The notes under the pieces: generated by a model
What the model was told of the DNA's origin: nothing
What the model saw: only the letters and a program-made list of their open reading frames with translations
Databases searched by the model: none
Made by a program: the position numbers and the translations under genes
In this document: in pieces, positions 8,467 through 17,478 of the stretch
How positions within the stretch are numbered: position 1 is the first letter of the stretch
Layout: each line of letters begins with the position of its first letter
Assembly (NCBI GenBank): GCA_964428355.1
Contig: CAYRYU010000020.1
Location: 1-64,000 of the forward strand
DNA: 64,000 nt
DNA from: CAYRYU01 sp964428355
GTDB lineage: Bacteria; Muiribacteriota; Ozemobacteria; Ozemobacterales; Ozemobacteraceae
Reading direction: 5' to 3'

Positions 8467-9244
8467 CAATTGGACACTCTTTCAAGTCGCTTTTCGGAGT
8501 TTCTTCCTCCAGGCCTCCTGGAACTATCGAGGAATGATGAACGTGGGTGCCCTTCATGCGTTGAAACCAGCACTGGACCAGATCCATCCCCCAGGTCCGG
8601 CGCGCAAGGCGGCCTACACCCGCCACCTCGAGTATTTCAACACGAACCCCTACCTTTCGACGATTGTCCTCGGGGTGATAATAGCTCTGGAAGAGCGGTT
8701 GAGCAGGGGGGAGATCAAGGAGGACATCATCCAGGATACCCGGGAGGGCCTGATGACTGCTTGTGCCGCGGTCGGGGACGGCTTCTTCTGGGACTCATGG
8801 CGTCCCTTCGTGGCCGCTGTCGCGATCGTCCTGGCTTTCGCGAACGTTTTTTTCACGCCGCTGCTTTTCGTCGGCTTGTACAATCTTCCACACCTGTATT
8901 TCCGTTTCAAGGGGGTTTTCTGGGGTTACCGGATGGGGACCGACGTCATCCGGCTGCTGAAGAGGTTCGAGCTTCCCCGCATCAGGCTCGCGTTGCGGTA
9001 TGGCACGATAGTCCTCCTCTGCTACCTCATTCCGAACCACGTCAACCTCCACACGACACTCCTTCTGGCCAACCTTCCCCTCGAATACTTCTACGTCGGG
9101 GAAAAGCTCGTTCAGGGGCTTGGAGCCTCGGTTGTCGTGGGCCTCGCGGCTTTGGCATATCGCGCGAAAATCGACGTGCTGATGATCTCCTTCTTGTTGA
9201 TGGTCGGCGCGCTGGTTCTGTACCATTGGGGAATTTTGATCTGA
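8453..9244 (+). CDS. PTS mannose-family EIID membrane component
   Basis: 263 residues. The N-terminus LFQVAFRSFFLQASWNYRGM is the IID signature (SFFLQ..WNYERMQ in relatives). YFNTNPYLSTIVLGVIIALEE and AAVGDGFFWDSWRPFVA also match. The C-terminus has several membrane segments. Its ATG at 8453 lies inside the end of EIIC, which implies coupled translation. Together with EIIC it makes the membrane part of the transporter. The specificity (mannose, glucosamine, fructose, sorbose or other) cannot be read from the sequence. Confidence 0.93.
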   Translation: MPGLSNWTLFQVAFRSFFLQASWNYRGMMNVGALHALKPALDQIHPPGPARKAAYTRHLEYFNTNPYLSTIVLGVIIALEERLSRGEIKEDIIQDTREGLMTACAAVGDGFFWDSWRPFVAAVAIVLAFANVFFTPLLFVGLYNLPHLYFRFKGVFWGYRMGTDVIRLLKRFELPRIRLALRYGTIVLLCYLIPNHVNLHTTLLLANLPLEYFYVGEKLVQGLGASVVVGLAALAYRAKIDVLMISFLLMVGALVLYHWGILI

Positions 9245-9253
9245 GGGAAAGAC

Positions 9254-9529
9254 ATGCGGAGAAAAGAAATCGAGATCAAGAACAAATTCGGGTTGCACGC
9301 CCGGCCGGCGTCCCTCCTCGTCAAGCTAGCCACTTCGTTTCAGTCCGAGATCCAGCTTGTCAAGGAGGATACCGAGGTCAATGCCAAGAGCATCCTGGGA
9401 GTCATGATGCTGGCCGCCGGTCCGGGCAATCTCGTCACCATCGTGGCGGACGGAAGCGATGAGGAGGAAGCGGTGAAAGCCATTTCCGCCCTCATCGACA
9501 GCAAGTTCGGCGAGGAGGAGGCCTCCTGA
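9254..9529 (+). CDS. ptsH: Phosphocarrier protein HPr
   Basis: 91 residues. His15 in FGLHARPAS is the phosphocarrier residue. Ser46 in NAKSILGVM lies at the position used by HPr kinase in Firmicutes, so regulatory phosphorylation is possible, but no hprK is present in the window. It is the general PTS phosphocarrier between Enzyme I and EIIA, encoded ten bases after EIID and 18 bases before Enzyme I. The GPGNLVTIVADGSDEEEAV stretch is typical of the C-terminal half. Confidence 0.96.
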   Translation: MRRKEIEIKNKFGLHARPASLLVKLATSFQSEIQLVKEDTEVNAKSILGVMMLAAGPGNLVTIVADGSDEEEAVKAISALIDSKFGEEEAS

Positions 9530-9546
9530 GAGAGACCTGAAAACCT

Positions 9547-11307
9547 ATGGAAACAGGCAAGAAAGACCGAACCCGCTCCGGAAAGCTTTCGCCGGTGGTC
9601 CTTCAGGGGATTCCCGGTTCCAAAGGCGTATGCCTTGCGAGGGCCTATGTCTTCAAGAGGCGAATCGAGGTTCCCAAGACCCTCATTGATCCGACCCGGA
9701 TCGACCAGGAGCTCGAGCGTCTCGAGACCGCGGTGGAATTGACCCGGCGCGATATCCTGGCCGCGCAGTCCGAGGCAAGGGAAAAACACGGAGAGAAGTA
9801 CGCCGCCATTTTCGAATCCCACCTCCTCATGCTTTCCGACCCGCAGTTCAAACCGCAACTTGTCCGGCGCTTGAAAGCCGAGAAGGTCAACCTCGAAAGC
9901 ATCGTCCGCGAAACCGTCGACTCCCTGACCGCGGCCTTTTCTTCGATCGAGGACGACTACCTGCGGGAACGGGCGATCGATGTCAAGGATGTCGGAGACC
10001 GCCTTCTGCGGCACCTTATGGGGCTCGAGGGGCCGGCAAAGGAGATCGGGGAGGAGCCGTTCGTGCTGCTTTCGACGGAAATCACCCCTTCCGAGCTGCT
10101 CGACTTCTCCAAGGGAAAACTGAAGGGAATCTGCCTCGATTCGGGGGGGGCAACCTCCCATGTCGCGATCCTCGCCGCATCTCTTGGAATCCCCTCCGTC
10201 TTCGGACTGCACGACCTTTCGCACGTCGCGCGGACGGGAGACCAGATCCTCGTCGACACCCGGAAAGAGGGGATCGCGATCCTCCACCCCGCCGAAGCCG
10301 ACCTTGGGCGCATCAGCGAAGTTCCCACCGGTTCCTCCAGTCCCGCCTCGGTTATCCAGGCTGCCCACCCGCGAACCCGGGACGGCGTCGAGCTGGTTCT
10401 TGGCGCGAACATAGCCAGGGTCGAGGAGCTTCATTTCCTTCCCGAAATGGGGTGCGGTCGCATCGGCCTCTTTCGCTCCGAGTTCCTGTTCATGGAAAGC
10501 ATGGACCTTCCCTCGGAGTCCTTCCAGGAATCGGTGTATCGAAAGGTCGTGGCCTCGGCCCAGGATATGGTCGTCCTACGGACCATCGACATCGGTTCGG
10601 ACAAACCCGTGAAGTATCTCCCATTCCCGAAGGAGACGAACCCATCCCTCGGCTTCCGTTCGATCCGTTTTTCGCTCGCCCGGCCCGACATCCTTCTCCC
10701 ACAGTTGAGGGCGATGATCAGGGCCGCCCAGGAGGGAAAGTGCCACATCATCTTCCCCATGGTTTCGACGATTGGGGAAATGGAGGAGATCAGGAAGATC
10801 TACGAACAGGCTGTCCGGGAGGTGAGACCCGCCCAGGTTCCTCCCTGGGGCATAATGGTGGAGGTTCCCTCGGCCATGTTCATGATGGACCAGATCGCGA
10901 AGTACACCCGTTACATCAGTCTTGGAACCAACGACCTCATCCAGTTCTTCTTCGGCGTCGACCGGACCAACGAGCGACTTGCCCATCTGGCCGATCACCT
11001 GTGCATCCCCTTCCTCCGCCTGCTCTTCTACTGCGTTGCAACGGCGAAGGCCGAAGGGGTGAAAGTCGGGATCTGCGGGGAAATGGCTTCCGATCCATAT
11101 GCATTCCTGGCCCTTGTGGGAATTGGAGTCGACGAGTTCAGTATCCGACCCGCCGCTTTTCCCACAATCCTGGAACTCATCTCCCGGATCTCCTACCGTG
11201 AGGTCGTCCTGTTCGTTCAGGAGGTCCTTTCGGAGGGGGAACCCACGGATCTTCGGCAGAGAATCCGCCAGAGGTTTCCCGACGTAGTCTCCGCGCTCGA
11301 TTCCTGA
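9547..11307 (+). CDS. ptsI: PTS Enzyme I (phosphoenolpyruvate-protein phosphotransferase)
   Basis: 586 residues, close to the usual 570-580. The first step of the PTS: it takes phosphate from PEP and gives it to HPr. The N-terminal part carries the swivelling domain with GGATSHVAILAASLGIPS, active His205. The C-terminal PEP-binding barrel has GCGRIGLFRSEFLFM, TIDIGSDKPVKYL, PWGIMVEVPSA, LGTNDLIQFFFGVDR and the catalytic Cys in GICGEMASDP. It is the last gene of the operon, so all general and specific PTS proteins are made together. Confidence 0.96.
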   Translation: METGKKDRTRSGKLSPVVLQGIPGSKGVCLARAYVFKRRIEVPKTLIDPTRIDQELERLETAVELTRRDILAAQSEAREKHGEKYAAIFESHLLMLSDPQFKPQLVRRLKAEKVNLESIVRETVDSLTAAFSSIEDDYLRERAIDVKDVGDRLLRHLMGLEGPAKEIGEEPFVLLSTEITPSELLDFSKGKLKGICLDSGGATSHVAILAASLGIPSVFGLHDLSHVARTGDQILVDTRKEGIAILHPAEADLGRISEVPTGSSSPASVIQAAHPRTRDGVELVLGANIARVEELHFLPEMGCGRIGLFRSEFLFMESMDLPSESFQESVYRKVVASAQDMVVLRTIDIGSDKPVKYLPFPKETNPSLGFRSIRFSLARPDILLPQLRAMIRAAQEGKCHIIFPMVSTIGEMEEIRKIYEQAVREVRPAQVPPWGIMVEVPSAMFMMDQIAKYTRYISLGTNDLIQFFFGVDRTNERLAHLADHLCIPFLRLLFYCVATAKAEGVKVGICGEMASDPYAFLALVGIGVDEFSIRPAAFPTILELISRISYREVVLFVQEVLSEGEPTDLRQRIRQRFPDVVSALDS

Positions 11308-11513
11308 ACGAAATGAGGAAATGGGAAACGAATTGCCGGCATGGTATTATTTTTTCCTGGTCTGAATCCGAAAAGTATCCTGGAGTATTGTTTTTCGTCG
11401 GTTCGATTTCCCCTTACAGGGGGGAGGACCCAGCGACCTGAACCGTCGAGCCGATCTAGTCTTCCGGTCCGATCCTTTTTCCAGCTTTCGGGGCAAGTTT
11501 TTCGGAGGTAGCT

Positions 11514-14500
11514 ATGCAGTGTCCAAGCTGTGGGTTTGAAAACGAACACGACAACAAATTCTGCAACATGTGCGGGAATTCGCTCCCAGACCAGGGAGGG
11601 GCGGCCCCCTCTCCTGTGGAAAGGACACCGCTGGATCTCGACCTGTCTCTCGAGCTCAACACCACCCCGCCCAAGAAAGGTGGTGCCGAACGTCCCGGTA
11701 AACAGGTTCCTGCCACCCCTCTACCCGGTGGAGATGAAGACTCCTCTCTCTCTCTCGACCTGGGAGGAACGGACGACAACCTAAAGGTTGAGGGGCTCGA
11801 CCTGGACTCGCCCCTCGGCTCGGACCTGAACCTCGACCTGGATTCCCCCGCCGCGGGTGGAGGGTCCCCCGAGTTCGACCTGAACCTGGATCCCCCGGCC
11901 GATGGGAAATCCGACCTGGACCTTGATTTCGACGTGGGGGCCAAGCCCGCCGGACTGGATCTGGGCTCTCCTACCGACGCAGCTCCATCCTTCGATCTGG
12001 GAAAGGCCGAAGAGCCGGCCACGCTGGATATCACCCCGGCGGCTCCGCCGCCCCCGCCCCCCGCCCCTTCCCGGGCTGCCCCGAAGGAACCTCCCGCGAC
12101 CATTTCGCTCGAGGAACCACCGGAGGCTCCAGCTCTTCCTCCGCGAAGAGCTCCCGCGCCTCCTCCTCCGCCCCCCCCGCCCCCGCTCCCGGCACCGGAA
12201 CCTCCCCACTCTGAACCAGTCGTGGAGGAGATCCCGATCGAGTTCGTGAAACCCCCTTCCCCTCCTCCCCCGCCTCCTCCACCAGAAAAACCGAGCGAGG
12301 AAACCCTTACGGAAGAGATCGTTTTCGACGTTTCCACGAGCGAGACGACCTCCTTCGACTTTGGCGATCTCGATTCATCAGGCACGGCGGCAGAAGCCCA
12401 GAAACCCGCCGCCCAGCCGAAACCGCCTGCTCCCGGAAAGCCTCCTGCCGAGGAAACCCCTGTGGAGGTGGAGATTCCCACTTCCGACGACACCTCCTTC
12501 ATGGACCAGTTCCTCATCCAGAAACCCCAGGCCGCTTCTGCCCCCAGGCGGCCTCCCGCTCCGTCGCCGGCCCCCGAGCAGGAGTATGTTCCTGCGCCTC
12601 CTCCCCCTCCTCCGCCGGTTTCCGAGTCATCCGAACCCGAGTCACCTGGAGTGGAGGAAGGAAGCATCGAGGTCGACGAGGATCTCGCTGGATTGATCAT
12701 GGGGATCGAAGGAAAGACCGCGCCATCCAAACCGCATGTGGAGCCTGAAAGGGTCGAAGCCTCGTCCTTCGCGAAGTCCGCAGGTCCACGCCCCGAGACC
12801 GCGGCCGCCCGGACAGCGGTTGTCAAGGAGCTTCCCCCCGAACCCGGACCGGACTCGCTCGAGCCGGCCGCCGAGATCCTGATCGCCGAGGAAGAGAAGG
12901 AAACTTCGCAGGTGAAGCCCATAGAGGAGCTTCCTCCCCTCACCCCGGTCGAGCAGCTGGCGGAAAACCGGCGTCAGCTTGCCGCGACCAAGGATCCGGA
13001 CGAGAGATACTCCCTGGTGCTGGCAATGAAGGAGCTCGAGCTGCCTGAAAGCGCTCCGGACTTCCTCAAACTCCTCGGGGATGAACTCAAGGATATCCGC
13101 GAGGTTGCGGCGGAATTCCTGGGGATAATCGCGAGCCGCGAGGCCGTCCGTCCGCTCATCCAGTGCGTTACCGGAGGCGATGCCGCGATCAAGTTCATCG
13201 CCGCCCGGTCTTTGGGGAACATCAGGTCGGAAGATGCGGTGGTTCCGCTGATCAAGCTTCTCGAGGAGGACAACGACGACCTCCGGTATGTCGCCCTCGA
13301 GTCCCTTGGAAAGATCGGCTCGGTTTCCGCCCTCAAAGCCGTTTCGGCTTTTCTCAAGAGCCGGAACCACGACCTGAGATACGTTGCCTGCGAGGCTATC
13401 GGGAACATCAAGGACCCCAATTCCGTTGCGATCGTCCTTCCGATGTTGAAGGATCCGGATTTCGAAGTCCGGATAAAGGCGATCGAGGCCCTCGGGAAGA
13501 TCGGGTCGACCGGAGCCTGTGATCAGCTTCTCGTGGTGATGGGTGAGGAAAACGAGCGGATCCGTCTCGCCACGATCCAGGCACTCGGTCAGATCAAGAA
13601 TCCGAACGCTGTCGATTCCCTGATCGACATCTTCCAGGTTGGAAACCCCCAGATCCGAGAAAAAATCGTGTGGGCACTCGGCGAGATCGGAAACGATCGG
13701 GCCGTCGAGCCCCTTCTCAACCTTTCGCAGGCCTTCAATTCGAAGCTCGTTACCCTCGCTCTCGAGGCTTTCGCCAAGATCAAGTCCTCGAAGGCCAGCA
13801 AGTTCGTTCTGGCTGTTCTCGACCGGAACGACAAGACCCTTCGTCTGAAAGCCATCGAAGCTCTCGGTGCGATCGCGGAAAAGACGACAGCCGGAAACCT
13901 CGTTCCCTTCCTCGAATCCCCCGAACCCGACCTCAAGATCGCTTCGGCCCGCGCCCTCGGCAAGATCGCAAATCCGATCTCGATCGATCCGCTCGTTCTC
14001 CGGCTTACCGATTCGGAGCGGGATGTGCGGCTTCAGGCGATCGAAGCCCTCGGCCAGATCAAGGGGGCGAAGGCAATTTCCCCTCTGATCCAGTCGCTGC
14101 GCGAGCAGGATGAGCAGATTACGGCAAAGGCCGAGTGGGCCTTGCGCGAACTCGAGGAGATCGCGGTCGATCCCTTGACCCGGGCATTGTTCACCGAACC
14201 TCAGGAGGTTCTTCCTTCCCTGGTGCGGGTTCTCGGCAAGATCGGCAGCATCAGGGGTATCTTCCCCCTTTTGAAGGTTCTCGAGACCGCCGATACGAAG
14301 TTGAAAAAGTTTATTGCCGACAGCCTCCTTGCCATCGACCAGCACCTGACGGCGGACAACCCCATTTCCGTGATTCTGAAGGAAGGCTATGCCTGGGCGC
14401 AGTTCTCGATCGCGAATGCCCTGAGCCAGGTGGGGGACGAACGCGCGTTCAGCCTTCTTATCAAGATCGCCCGGGAGACGATCACCGACAAGGATCTCAA

Positions 14501-15830
14501 GAAGCTTGCCGGAATTCCCGACAAGCGGATTCTCGAGTGCAGCACGCAGATTCTTCATTTGATCAGGTTGAATGTGGCTACCCTGTTCGCCAAGGTCGGA
14601 AATGACAAGGCCATACCGATCATCATGACCTACTTCAACGAGGCCGATTCCCTCCAGCGCCAATGGTGCGTGGAAGCCCTCGGCGGAATCCAGACCGAAG
14701 GCGCCCTGGATGCCCTGATCGATATCCTGAAGCGCCCGGAGCTTCAGATGCCGGTCGATCTCCTTTCCAAGCAGCTCATCGCGAGTCGCAGCAGGAAGCT
14801 GGTCGACAAGCTCATCCTTTCCGCATCCCATCCGGCGGAACCCGTAAGAACCGCGATTGCGGCTGTCCTCGGGGAAACCCGCGATCCCCGCGCGATCCGC
14901 TCCCTGTCGAACCTGGTCAAGGATCCCGCGGACAAGGTTCGCACCGCCGCCATCGAGGCGATCGGAAAGATCGGCACTACCGCCGCCGTTCAGCCCGCTA
15001 TCGAAGCGCTGCGCGACTCCGTCGAACTTGTGAGGGGGAAGGCCGCGCAGGTTCTCGGCGAGCTGCGCGATACGGCCGCGGTCGAGTTTTTGGAGAAAAC
15101 CACCCACGACTCTTCGGAGACGGTCCGGAAGCTCTCGGTAAAATCGCTTGCACAGATGGCCGACGCCCGGGTTCCGGAGATCCTCATCAGATCCCTCAGC
15201 GACAAGGCCCCTCTTGTCAGGGCGACCGCGGTGGAGGTTCTCGGGAGCCGCAAGGACCGCATCGCGCTCCCCAACCTGATCAAGTCCCTTCAGGATCCCG
15301 ACGAAACGGTCAGGGAGAAGGCAGCCGGAGCTCTCGCGAACATCGGCGACACCCAGGCGATCCTGCCGCTCCTTTCACGCCTCGACGATCCGTCGCCCCT
15401 GGTTCCCCTGGCTTGCAGCGAGGCCATCGTGCATTTCCAGACCCGTTCCTACCTCGTTCTGGTCGAAGCCCTGAAGCATGCGGAGGAGCGGATCCGGCGC
15501 CATGCCTGTGACCTCCTGATCCGGATCGGTGAGGAGACCCTCGTTGAGAAACTGCTGAGGCTTGTCAACGATCGCAGCAACTACCTCCGTGAGAATATTG
15601 CCCGGATCCTCGGAAAGATCGGTTCCGGAACCGTGGTTGACTCGCTGATCCATCTCCTCGGCGACCGGACCGGCTCCGTCAGGAAATCCGCGGCGGAAGC
15701 CCTCGGAAACATGAAGGATATCAGGGCGATCGTGGCCCTGAAAAAAGCGGAGCGGGACCAGACCCGCGAAGTCCGCCAATCCGCTTCCTGGGCGCTCGCC
15801 GAGATCATGAAGGCCCACAAGCTCGGCTGA
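11514..15830 (+). CDS. Large zinc-ribbon / proline-rich / HEAT-repeat protein
   Basis: 1438 residues. The first 20 residues form a zinc ribbon with Cys3, Cys6, Cys17 and Cys20. Residues of about 25-480 are low complexity, rich in Asp/Leu early and in Pro/Ala later, with runs of up to nine Pro. From about 490 to the end are some thirty HEAT/PBS-lyase-like repeats of about 31 residues, recognisable by recurring A-(V/I)-x-x-L-(G/I)-x-(I/L) cores such as AVVPLIKLLEEDNDDLRYVA. There is no signal peptide, so it is probably a cytoplasmic scaffold. A strong ribosome binding site (CGGAGGTAGCT) precedes the ATG. The upstream 206 bases carry no convincing promoter. Its partner and function are unknown. 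Confidence 0.85.
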   Translation: MQCPSCGFENEHDNKFCNMCGNSLPDQGGAAPSPVERTPLDLDLSLELNTTPPKKGGAERPGKQVPATPLPGGDEDSSLSLDLGGTDDNLKVEGLDLDSPLGSDLNLDLDSPAAGGGSPEFDLNLDPPADGKSDLDLDFDVGAKPAGLDLGSPTDAAPSFDLGKAEEPATLDITPAAPPPPPPAPSRAAPKEPPATISLEEPPEAPALPPRRAPAPPPPPPPPPLPAPEPPHSEPVVEEIPIEFVKPPSPPPPPPPPEKPSEETLTEEIVFDVSTSETTSFDFGDLDSSGTAAEAQKPAAQPKPPAPGKPPAEETPVEVEIPTSDDTSFMDQFLIQKPQAASAPRRPPAPSPAPEQEYVPAPPPPPPPVSESSEPESPGVEEGSIEVDEDLAGLIMGIEGKTAPSKPHVEPERVEASSFAKSAGPRPETAAARTAVVKELPPEPGPDSLEPAAEILIAEEEKETSQVKPIEELPPLTPVEQLAENRRQLAATKDPDERYSLVLAMKELELPESAPDFLKLLGDELKDIREVAAEFLGIIASREAVRPLIQCVTGGDAAIKFIAARSLGNIRSEDAVVPLIKLLEEDNDDLRYVALESLGKIGSVSALKAVSAFLKSRNHDLRYVACEAIGNIKDPNSVAIVLPMLKDPDFEVRIKAIEALGKIGSTGACDQLLVVMGEENERIRLATIQALGQIKNPNAVDSLIDIFQVGNPQIREKIVWALGEIGNDRAVEPLLNLSQAFNSKLVTLALEAFAKIKSSKASKFVLAVLDRNDKTLRLKAIEALGAIAEKTTAGNLVPFLESPEPDLKIASARALGKIANPISIDPLVLRLTDSERDVRLQAIEALGQIKGAKAISPLIQSLREQDEQITAKAEWALRELEEIAVDPLTRALFTEPQEVLPSLVRVLGKIGSIRGIFPLLKVLETADTKLKKFIADSLLAIDQHLTADNPISVILKEGYAWAQFSIANALSQVGDERAFSLLIKIARETITDKDLKKLAGIPDKRILECSTQILHLIRLNVATLFAKVGNDKAIPIIMTYFNEADSLQRQWCVEALGGIQTEGALDALIDILKRPELQMPVDLLSKQLIASRSRKLVDKLILSASHPAEPVRTAIAAVLGETRDPRAIRSLSNLVKDPADKVRTAAIEAIGKIGTTAAVQPAIEALRDSVELVRGKAAQVLGELRDTAAVEFLEKTTHDSSETVRKLSVKSLAQMADARVPEILIRSLSDKAPLVRATAVEVLGSRKDRIALPNLIKSLQDPDETVREKAAGALANIGDTQAILPLLSRLDDPSPLVPLACSEAIVHFQTRSYLVLVEALKHAEERIRRHACDLLIRIGEETLVEKLLRLVNDRSNYLRENIARILGKIGSGTVVDSLIHLLGDRTGSVRKSAAEALGNMKDIRAIVALKKAERDQTREVRQSASWALAEIMKAHKLG

Positions 15831-15862
15831 GACCGCACAATTCCCCGGCCCCAAGAACATTG

Positions 15863-15886
15863 CAGGCCCCGCCAAGGCGGGGCCTG
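15863..15886. terminator. GC-rich hairpin between convergent genes
   Basis: A perfect 11-bp stem, CAGGCCCCGCC and GGCGGGGCCTG with a two-base loop, lies 33 bases after the HEAT-protein stop and before the convergent thioredoxin gene. The U-tract is poor in both directions, so it may be a weak or factor-aided terminator. Confidence 0.6.
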
Positions 15887-15949
15887 TTGGCTTCTTGCCC
15901 CGTGGAGAAGCGCGAAACGCGCGAGAACACCGTCTTCCCCCCAGGGAGT

Positions 15950-15967
15950 CCCGGCGAAGTCGCCGGG
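15950..15967. terminator. Second short hairpin at the convergent junction
   Basis: CCCGGCGA and TCGCCGGG pair with a two-base loop, 30 bases beyond the stop of the thioredoxin gene on its own strand. No U-tract follows. It may help end the minus-strand transcript. Confidence 0.35.
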
Positions 15968-15997
15968 TCGGTGGCTTTTCCCTCGTGGGGCTGTCGG

Positions 15998-16420
15998 TCA
16001 GCCTTTGGCCGGGATCTTTGAAAGGAGCTGTTCGAGTTCCTTGATATACCTGGTGAAAGGCTTGTAGCCGGCGATCCGACCGATCTCTTTCCCTTCGGGG
16101 TCGAGAAGAAGAATCGTGGGGAAACCATCAACCTTGTACTGGTCGACGAACTTCGCTTCACGGTCGGCGTCGACCGACAGGAGCAGGACCTTGCCTTCGG
16201 TCAGGCCGGAGAACTCCTTTGATTCGAAGACCTCGTCCTCCAGCTTCCGGCAGTTCTGACACCAGGTCGCTTTGAAATCCACCAGAAGATACATCCCGCC
16301 TTCTTTCGCCTGTTTGAGCGCATCCCCGGGCTTTTCGAGCCAGTTGGCGGAAGCGCCCAGAAGGGCCGGAAAAAAAACCAGTGCGGCGACAAGAATGATG
16401 GCTCGGGGTGCGGACAGCAT
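15998..16420 (-). CDS. Periplasmic thioredoxin-fold protein (DsbD C-terminal-like)
   Basis: 140 residues: a signal peptide or N-terminal membrane anchor (IILVAALVFFPALLGASA), then a thioredoxin fold with the redox motif FKATWCQNCRKLEDEVF, Cys54 and Cys57. VDGFPTILLLDPEGKEIGR holds the cis-proline after PheP. The WCxNC form with KxLE resembles the C-terminal domain of DsbD and related thiol:disulfide proteins. It probably reduces or oxidises disulfides of exported proteins. An AAAAGGAG ribosome binding site precedes the ATG. It lies 32 bases downstream of the DUF2877 gene on the same strand and may share its transcript. Confidence 0.85.
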   Translation of the reverse strand: MLSAPRAIILVAALVFFPALLGASANWLEKPGDALKQAKEGGMYLLVDFKATWCQNCRKLEDEVFESKEFSGLTEGKVLLLSVDADREAKFVDQYKVDGFPTILLLDPEGKEIGRIAGYKPFTRYIKELEQLLSKIPAKG

Positions 16421-16452
16421 GATCGACTCCTTTTGAAATTATCCCGGGAAGA

Positions 16453-17289
16453 TCATTGGAAAACCCAATCCTGGATCAAACCGACGGAAGTGCGGACTCC
16501 TGCGAGAAACCCTATCCCCTGATCACCTTCTTCGGAAAGGATCTTCTCGATGGCGAACTGGACCGCTCCTTCGAAATCCCTCTGCATCGATTCGAAGAAC
16601 CCCTCCTCGGCGAGGGTTGTCCGGCCCTCCATAGCGAAACGGATCGAGGCCGCGGAAAAAACCGAGGTCCTGTGGAGGAACCTCTTGACCTCCATGCTGA
16701 GTCTGCCCAACCATTTGACCTCAAACCTCTTCCCGAGGGAAAAAGCTCTGGCGGTCAAAAGCATCCCACATATGCAGGCATCACCGACCGGGTGCGATCC
16801 CGGACCGAATCCGACAAGCCGGACCACCGGGGCCTCGATGGCTTCGAACTGATGCTGACAGAGGGCGGCGGCAAGGTCCTGAAGGAGCCGCCCGACCTCG
16901 GGATCCAGGGTTCTCAGTAGTCTCGAGAGCGCTGATTTCATGTGGCCGGGGAAATCCTGGAGCGGGCAAAGCCTGTCGGAAGCTAACCTTGGGACATCCC
17001 CCAAAGGGATGTCCTCCTTCCATGGAGTTTTCAGGATTCCGCCTTCGAGTCCCCAGTCGTCGATCTGAAGGGGAACGGCGATGTGGGGTATTGTCTCCAC
17101 CAGGATCCGGTTGGGACCACGCTGGACATCAGACCTGCAGATGAAGACGACTCTCCCCGCGGGGGATACCAGCGTCAACATCCGGTCATCCCTCCGGCGA
17201 AGGATGAGATGGACGAGGCTGGAGGCATCGTCGAACAGCCTCGGATCAAGCGAGGCGACCTTCCCGAGAAGTCGGGGCGGCTCATTCAT
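16453..17289 (-). CDS. DUF2877 domain-containing protein
   Basis: 278 residues from the ATG at 17289; the frame is open further upstream but only with sequence unlike protein. The motif VRLVGFGPGSHPVGDACICG matches the Gly-rich signature of DUF2877 proteins (usually GLGPGLTPSGDD), here with changed residues. Some DUF2877 proteins lie with purine or allantoin catabolism genes, but nothing nearby supports that here. No signal peptide or membrane segment. Divergent from the giant protein gene, with 189 bases between the starts. Function not known. Confidence 0.6.
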   Translation of the reverse strand: MNEPPRLLGKVASLDPRLFDDASSLVHLILRRRDDRMLTLVSPAGRVVFICRSDVQRGPNRILVETIPHIAVPLQIDDWGLEGGILKTPWKEDIPLGDVPRLASDRLCPLQDFPGHMKSALSRLLRTLDPEVGRLLQDLAAALCQHQFEAIEAPVVRLVGFGPGSHPVGDACICGMLLTARAFSLGKRFEVKWLGRLSMEVKRFLHRTSVFSAASIRFAMEGRTTLAEEGFFESMQRDFEGAVQFAIEKILSEEGDQGIGFLAGVRTSVGLIQDWVFQ

Positions 17290-17478
17290 ATCGGAAATTC
17301 TATCACACTCACCATGGCAAGAGTAGGGGAGTGTCATACCCCAAAACTCGTGATTTTCGGGAAAATCCGTATCCCGAGGTACAGGGAGTTCAAGGAATTT
17401 TTCCTCATCGCGTGCGGAAAAAAAACCGATATGAGAAACGATTACTTGTCTCAGCTTTTTGCACGGGAGAAAACATGC

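Noticed and set aside
11456..12943. 495-codon minus-strand frame rich in Gly and Ser
   Set aside because: It is the reverse of the proline/alanine-rich linker coding sequence, low in complexity, with no start signal.
12642..15107. 821-codon open frame antisense to the HEAT-repeat gene
   Set aside because: It mirrors the third-base GC bias of the plus-strand gene, has no ribosome binding site and its product resembles no fold. The plus-strand frame has clear HEAT repeats.
17083..17478. Upstream extension of giant protein 1
   Set aside because: This in-frame stretch overlaps the divergent DUF2877 gene and would place the signal peptide deep inside the protein.
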